This document shows positions 33,823 to 36,262 of a stretch of 36,262 nucleotides of DNA, piece by piece. Numbering within the stretch: the stretch's first letter is position 1; every line of letters begins with the position of its first letter. The notes below the pieces were generated by a model. The model saw only the letters and a list, made by a program, of their open reading frames with translations, ran no database searches and was not told the origin of the DNA. The position numbers and the translations under genes are program-made. This DNA comes from Xanthomonas dyei (GTDB lineage Bacteria > Pseudomonadota > Gammaproteobacteria > Xanthomonadales > Xanthomonadaceae). The stretch spans positions 1-36,262 of the forward strand of contig NZ_MDEE01000042.1 in NCBI RefSeq assembly GCF_002939865.1. The letters are read 5' to 3'.

Positions 33823-34476
33823 ATGACGATCACCATCACCGCGTTCGAGCGCTCGCCCGACGGCGGCAAGGGGCTGGTCCGCGACACCCGTGTGCGTTGG
33901 GCGTTGGAAGAAGTGGGCCAACCCTACGCGGTGCGCCTGCTGCCGTTCCGTGCGATCAAGGAACCGGCGCACCTGGCCATCCACCCGTTCGGCCAGATCC
34001 CCACCTTCGAGCAGGATGGCTTGGCCTTGTTCGAAACCGGCGCCATCGTGCTGCACATCGCCCAGCACCATGCTGGCTTGCTGTCGCACGACGACAACAC
34101 CCGTGCCCGTGCCATCGCCTGGATGTTTGCCGCCCTCAACACCGTCGAGCCGCCGATGCTTGAACTGGGCAACGCCCTATTGCTGGAAGCCGACAAGCCC
34201 TGGATGGCAGAGCGCTTGCCGCTGCTGCAAAAACGCATCAATCGCCGCCTGCAGCATCTGAGCGCCCATCTGGGCGACAGCACCTGGCTGGAAGGCGACT
34301 TCAGCGCCGGCGACCTGCTGATGATCTCCGTGCTCATCCGCATCAAACTCACCGGCCTGCTGGACGCCTTCCCCAACCTGCAGGCCTACGTCGCCCGTGG
34401 CGAAAGCCGGCCGGCGTATCAACGCGCGTTTGCCGCGCAATGGGCGATCAATGGCGACGGTGGCGCACCGGTCTGA
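33823..34476 (+). CDS. Glutathione S-transferase-like protein
   Basis: This 217-residue cytosolic protein has the two-domain GST layout. The thioredoxin-like N-terminal domain ends with the cis-Pro motif FGQIPTF and the glutathione-binding LFETGAIVLHIA (Glu-Thr in place of the usual Glu-Ser). An all-helical C-terminal domain contains the folding motif region WLEGDFSAGDLLMISVLIR. Residues at the catalytic Ser/Tyr/Cys position are not obvious (ITAFERSPDGGKG); Ser11 is a candidate. The ATG at 33823 is chosen for the start of the thioredoxin fold. Possible roles are detoxification or a redox partner; substrate unknown. Confidence 0.87.
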   Translation: MTITITAFERSPDGGKGLVRDTRVRWALEEVGQPYAVRLLPFRAIKEPAHLAIHPFGQIPTFEQDGLALFETGAIVLHIAQHHAGLLSHDDNTRARAIAWMFAALNTVEPPMLELGNALLLEADKPWMAERLPLLQKRINRRLQHLSAHLGDSTWLEGDFSAGDLLMISVLIRIKLTGLLDAFPNLQAYVARGESRPAYQRAFAAQWAINGDGGAPV

Positions 34477-34607
34477 TCGCAGGCAATGTGGCTGCATCGG
34501 TCTTGACCATGCAATCGCTGCACGCCAAGGTGCGCACTCGTCAGTAACGCGCAATGGCGGCGATGACGGATAACCGCCGTCGTCACCGCATCCACAAGGA
34601 GAGTGAG

Positions 34608-35321
34608 ATGAAACCGACCAGCATGTTGTTCGCGGCAATCGTTGCAGTGGCCTTGGCCGGCTGCGCACGCGCACAGCAACATACGCAAGCCGATGCCGCA
34701 TCAACCGCCAGTGCGCCCGGCCGCAACGCACCCGCGGCCAACCGCACTGCCGCATCAAACAACCCAACACCAGCAGCGGTTGCCCATCCAGCTGCAACCG
34801 GCGCCGACACAGCACAGTACCTGTGCAAGCCCGGCACACACGCCTGCCCAATCAGCAGCCCGTTGGTGGCCAACTCCCAGGCAGAAGCGCAGTGGCTGCT
34901 GGCCCACGGCTACCCCTCGCACGCCGAACGCGCGCGACTGGACCGCCTGGACATAGGCCAGCTAAAGGCCGAATCGCAAGCAGGCAACAAAGCCGCAACG
35001 GTGCTCTATGGCACCAAGACCGCAGTGAGCGGCCGCTTCTACCCAGGCCTGGCGATCTTGAGCAAGGCCGCAGCCACCGGAAACCTGTACGCCTACTACG
35101 GCCTGGCCGAGGTCTACGCCAGCGACACTGAGCACAAGAACCTGGTGGATAGCGCGGCGTATCTGCGCCTGGCCTACCTGTTGGGCGATGGCAAGGCGTC
35201 GTCGGCCATCGCCGCGAAGGGGCTGAGCAGCATCGAAAACGTCGTCGCAGACGAGCGCGCCGCGGGGCTGTATCAGACTTATGCCAAGAACCGGCAACCT
35301 TCTCCGCGGCCGTTTGAATAA
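34608..35321 (+). CDS. Ala-rich lipoprotein with Sel1/TPR-like helices
   Basis: This 237-residue protein starts MKPTSMLFAAIVAVALAGC, a clear lipoprotein signal with the lipid-bearing Cys at residue 19. A flexible Ala/Thr/Asn-rich linker reaches about residue 68. The rest is helical, with alternating small and aromatic residues (ILSKAAATGNLYAYYGLAEV, SAAYLRLAYLLGDGKAS) resembling Sel1-like or TPR repeats. Cys residues at CKPGTHAC could form a disulfide. The ATG has an excellent AAGGAGAG ribosome-binding site. I do not recognise a specific function; a periplasmic scaffold is plausible. Confidence 0.8.
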   Translation: MKPTSMLFAAIVAVALAGCARAQQHTQADAASTASAPGRNAPAANRTAASNNPTPAAVAHPAATGADTAQYLCKPGTHACPISSPLVANSQAEAQWLLAHGYPSHAERARLDRLDIGQLKAESQAGNKAATVLYGTKTAVSGRFYPGLAILSKAAATGNLYAYYGLAEVYASDTEHKNLVDSAAYLRLAYLLGDGKASSAIAAKGLSSIENVVADERAAGLYQTYAKNRQPSPRPFE

Positions 35322-35396
35322 CCCGCTGCGGTGGCAGACACATCGGCTATTGACCACTTGGCTGCAGGATCGCAGCACGCCGCTCTGCAACGTTCG

Positions 35397-35993
35397 CTAC
35401 ACGCTCTCAGCAAACACCCGCTCACCCACCGCCCGCGCGGTGGCAAGGTGCGATTGCGGGAATGCGGGGTCCGGCACTGTCAGCAACTCCGTGGTGCGCA
35501 CCGGCGCGCCGCAAAAATCGAAGATGCCGTGATTGATCTGAGTCTTCATCGCGCCGAAGTAGCCATGCCGCGCATAGGTGCGCTCGTCCGCACCGCCGAT
35601 CGCCACCACATGCACGCCAAGACGCCCCAGCTTCTTGACGATCCTGCCGTTGGCGTCTTCATCGAACGCCCAGCCCAGCGTAAACACGCGGTCGATCCAG
35701 CCCTTGAGCAGCGCCGGAAACGACCACCAGTAAATCGGGAACACCAGCACCAATGCATCGGCCCGGTCCAGCCGCGCCTGCTCGGCCGCCACATCGGGCG
35801 GCGCTCCGGCCTGCCCCGAAAACAGCGCTACATCGGCCGGCGTAAAGCGCGGGTCGAAGCCTTCCTGCGCCAGGTCCGCCACTTCAAATGTATGCGCCCC
35901 GCCTGAGGCCAGCAGCGCTTCGCCAATCTGCGCGGCCACCGCGTGTGTGTGCGAGCGCTGCTCGGGATGGGCAACAACGATAAGGGCATGCAT
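35397..35993 (-). CDS. NAD(P)H quinone oxidoreductase, flavodoxin fold (NQO1/KefF/MdaB-like)
   Basis: This 198-residue flavoprotein starts MHALIVVAHPEQRSHTHAV, the flavin phosphate-binding start of the flavodoxin_2 fold. It continues with LVLVFPIYWWSFPALLKGW, IDRVFTLGWAFDE, and IGGADERTYARHGYFG, all typical of NQO1/KefF/MdaB quinone reductases. It probably performs two-electron quinone reduction that avoids semiquinone radicals. The start at 35993 is preferred over the longer frame to 36143, whose extra residues are Arg-rich and unrelated. GGAG lies about 11 bases upstream. It converges on the lipoprotein gene. Confidence 0.88.
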   Translation of the reverse strand: MHALIVVAHPEQRSHTHAVAAQIGEALLASGGAHTFEVADLAQEGFDPRFTPADVALFSGQAGAPPDVAAEQARLDRADALVLVFPIYWWSFPALLKGWIDRVFTLGWAFDEDANGRIVKKLGRLGVHVVAIGGADERTYARHGYFGAMKTQINHGIFDFCGAPVRTTELLTVPDPAFPQSHLATARAVGERVFAESV

Positions 35994-36175
35994 CAGCTGG
36001 CTGGCTCCAAAAGAGAGAGAGGTTGTAGAAGATGATCGCCGCTGCCGGTGATCACGCACGCGACGGCGTATCCATCGCGCTGCCGTAGCGCTCGTCATGG
36101 CGAAACGTCGTACCGACTGCTGTGGCAGCAGGGCACACGGCACGTGCTAACGGCGCAACACGCCGGCATGCCTAG

Positions 36176-36262
36176 GGAACCTCTGAACAAAGCACGGCAG
36201 ATGCGCGACACTACCCGCCTCGTGTTGAGGAATCATCCATGCAACTGACGTTCGGCGACGCT
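36176..36262 (+). mobile_element. Left end of an IS5-family insertion sequence (cut by window edge)
   Basis: A probable terminal sequence GGAACCTCTGAACAA starts directly after CTAG (36172-36175), which fits the YTAR target preference of the IS5 subgroup. A leader with GAGGAA then precedes a transposase start at 36239. The right end and the second target copy are outside the window, so the exact boundary is approximate. Confidence 0.65.
36239..36262 (+). CDS. IS5-family transposase, N-terminal fragment
   Basis: Only eight codons (MQLTFGDA) are in the window. I recall this exact start from IS5-family transposases of Xanthomonas, and it is preceded by GAGGAA about 7 bases upstream. The reading frame is open to the window edge. 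Intactness cannot be judged. Confidence 0.6.

Overview
The window is a GC-rich chromosomal segment that looks like a plant-associated Xanthomonas or a close relative (Xanthomonadaceae). This rests on strong G/C third-position bias, a giant cyclic beta-glucan synthase of the NdvB type, many small oxidoreductase/LysR modules, a structured intergenic repeat of a kind I associate with xanthomonads, and an IS5-type transposase start (MQLTFGDA) at the right edge. Species is not resolved. All family assignments come from reading motifs, without database searches.

Layout, left to right. (1) 1-532 is non-coding, with two inverted copies of a hairpin-rich repeat. (2) 533-9420, minus strand: ndvB, with a 73-codon ORF overlapping its stop. 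(3) 9804-12203, plus: exported penicillin-acylase-type Ntn hydrolase, followed by two strong hairpins. (4) 12480-17785: two adjacent LysR-controlled redox/stress modules, namely NmrA-like protein plus MDR quinone-oxidoreductase-like enzyme divergent from one LysR gene, and DoxX plus pirin divergent from a second LysR gene. (5) 18400-23141: a BlaI-type repressor and an M56 (BlaR1/MecR1-like) membrane metallopeptidase, then two paralogous exported coiled-coil proteins sharing a domain I cannot name. (6) 23208-24353: saccharopine-dehydrogenase-like protein. (7) 24462-28468, minus: a helicase/exonuclease pair matching MrfA/MrfB (YprA/YprB) of mitomycin-lesion repair. (8) 28522-29968: a Fic-protein gene enclosed by two identical 46-bp direct repeats. 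(9) 30045-33354: hemolysin-III-like membrane protein, a ParE-type toxin with a PaaA2-like antitoxin, a lipoprotein and a TupA-like ATP-grasp protein. (10) 33823-35993: glutathione S-transferase-like protein, an Ala-rich lipoprotein and an NQO/KefF-type quinone reductase. (11) 36176-36262: the left end of an IS5-family element cut by the window edge.

The most interesting candidate for an undescribed system is region 5. A BlaI/M56 pair without a penicillin-sensor domain or any beta-lactamase sits upstream of two exported paralogs whose shared core is followed by Gln/Ala-rich coiled coil, resembling the C-terminal coiled coil of the M56 protein itself. This suggests a proteolysis-controlled envelope-sensing circuit with dedicated periplasmic partners. 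The second candidate is region 8, where perfect 46-bp repeats 1401 bp apart bracket fic and look like a recent insertion or recombination footprint.
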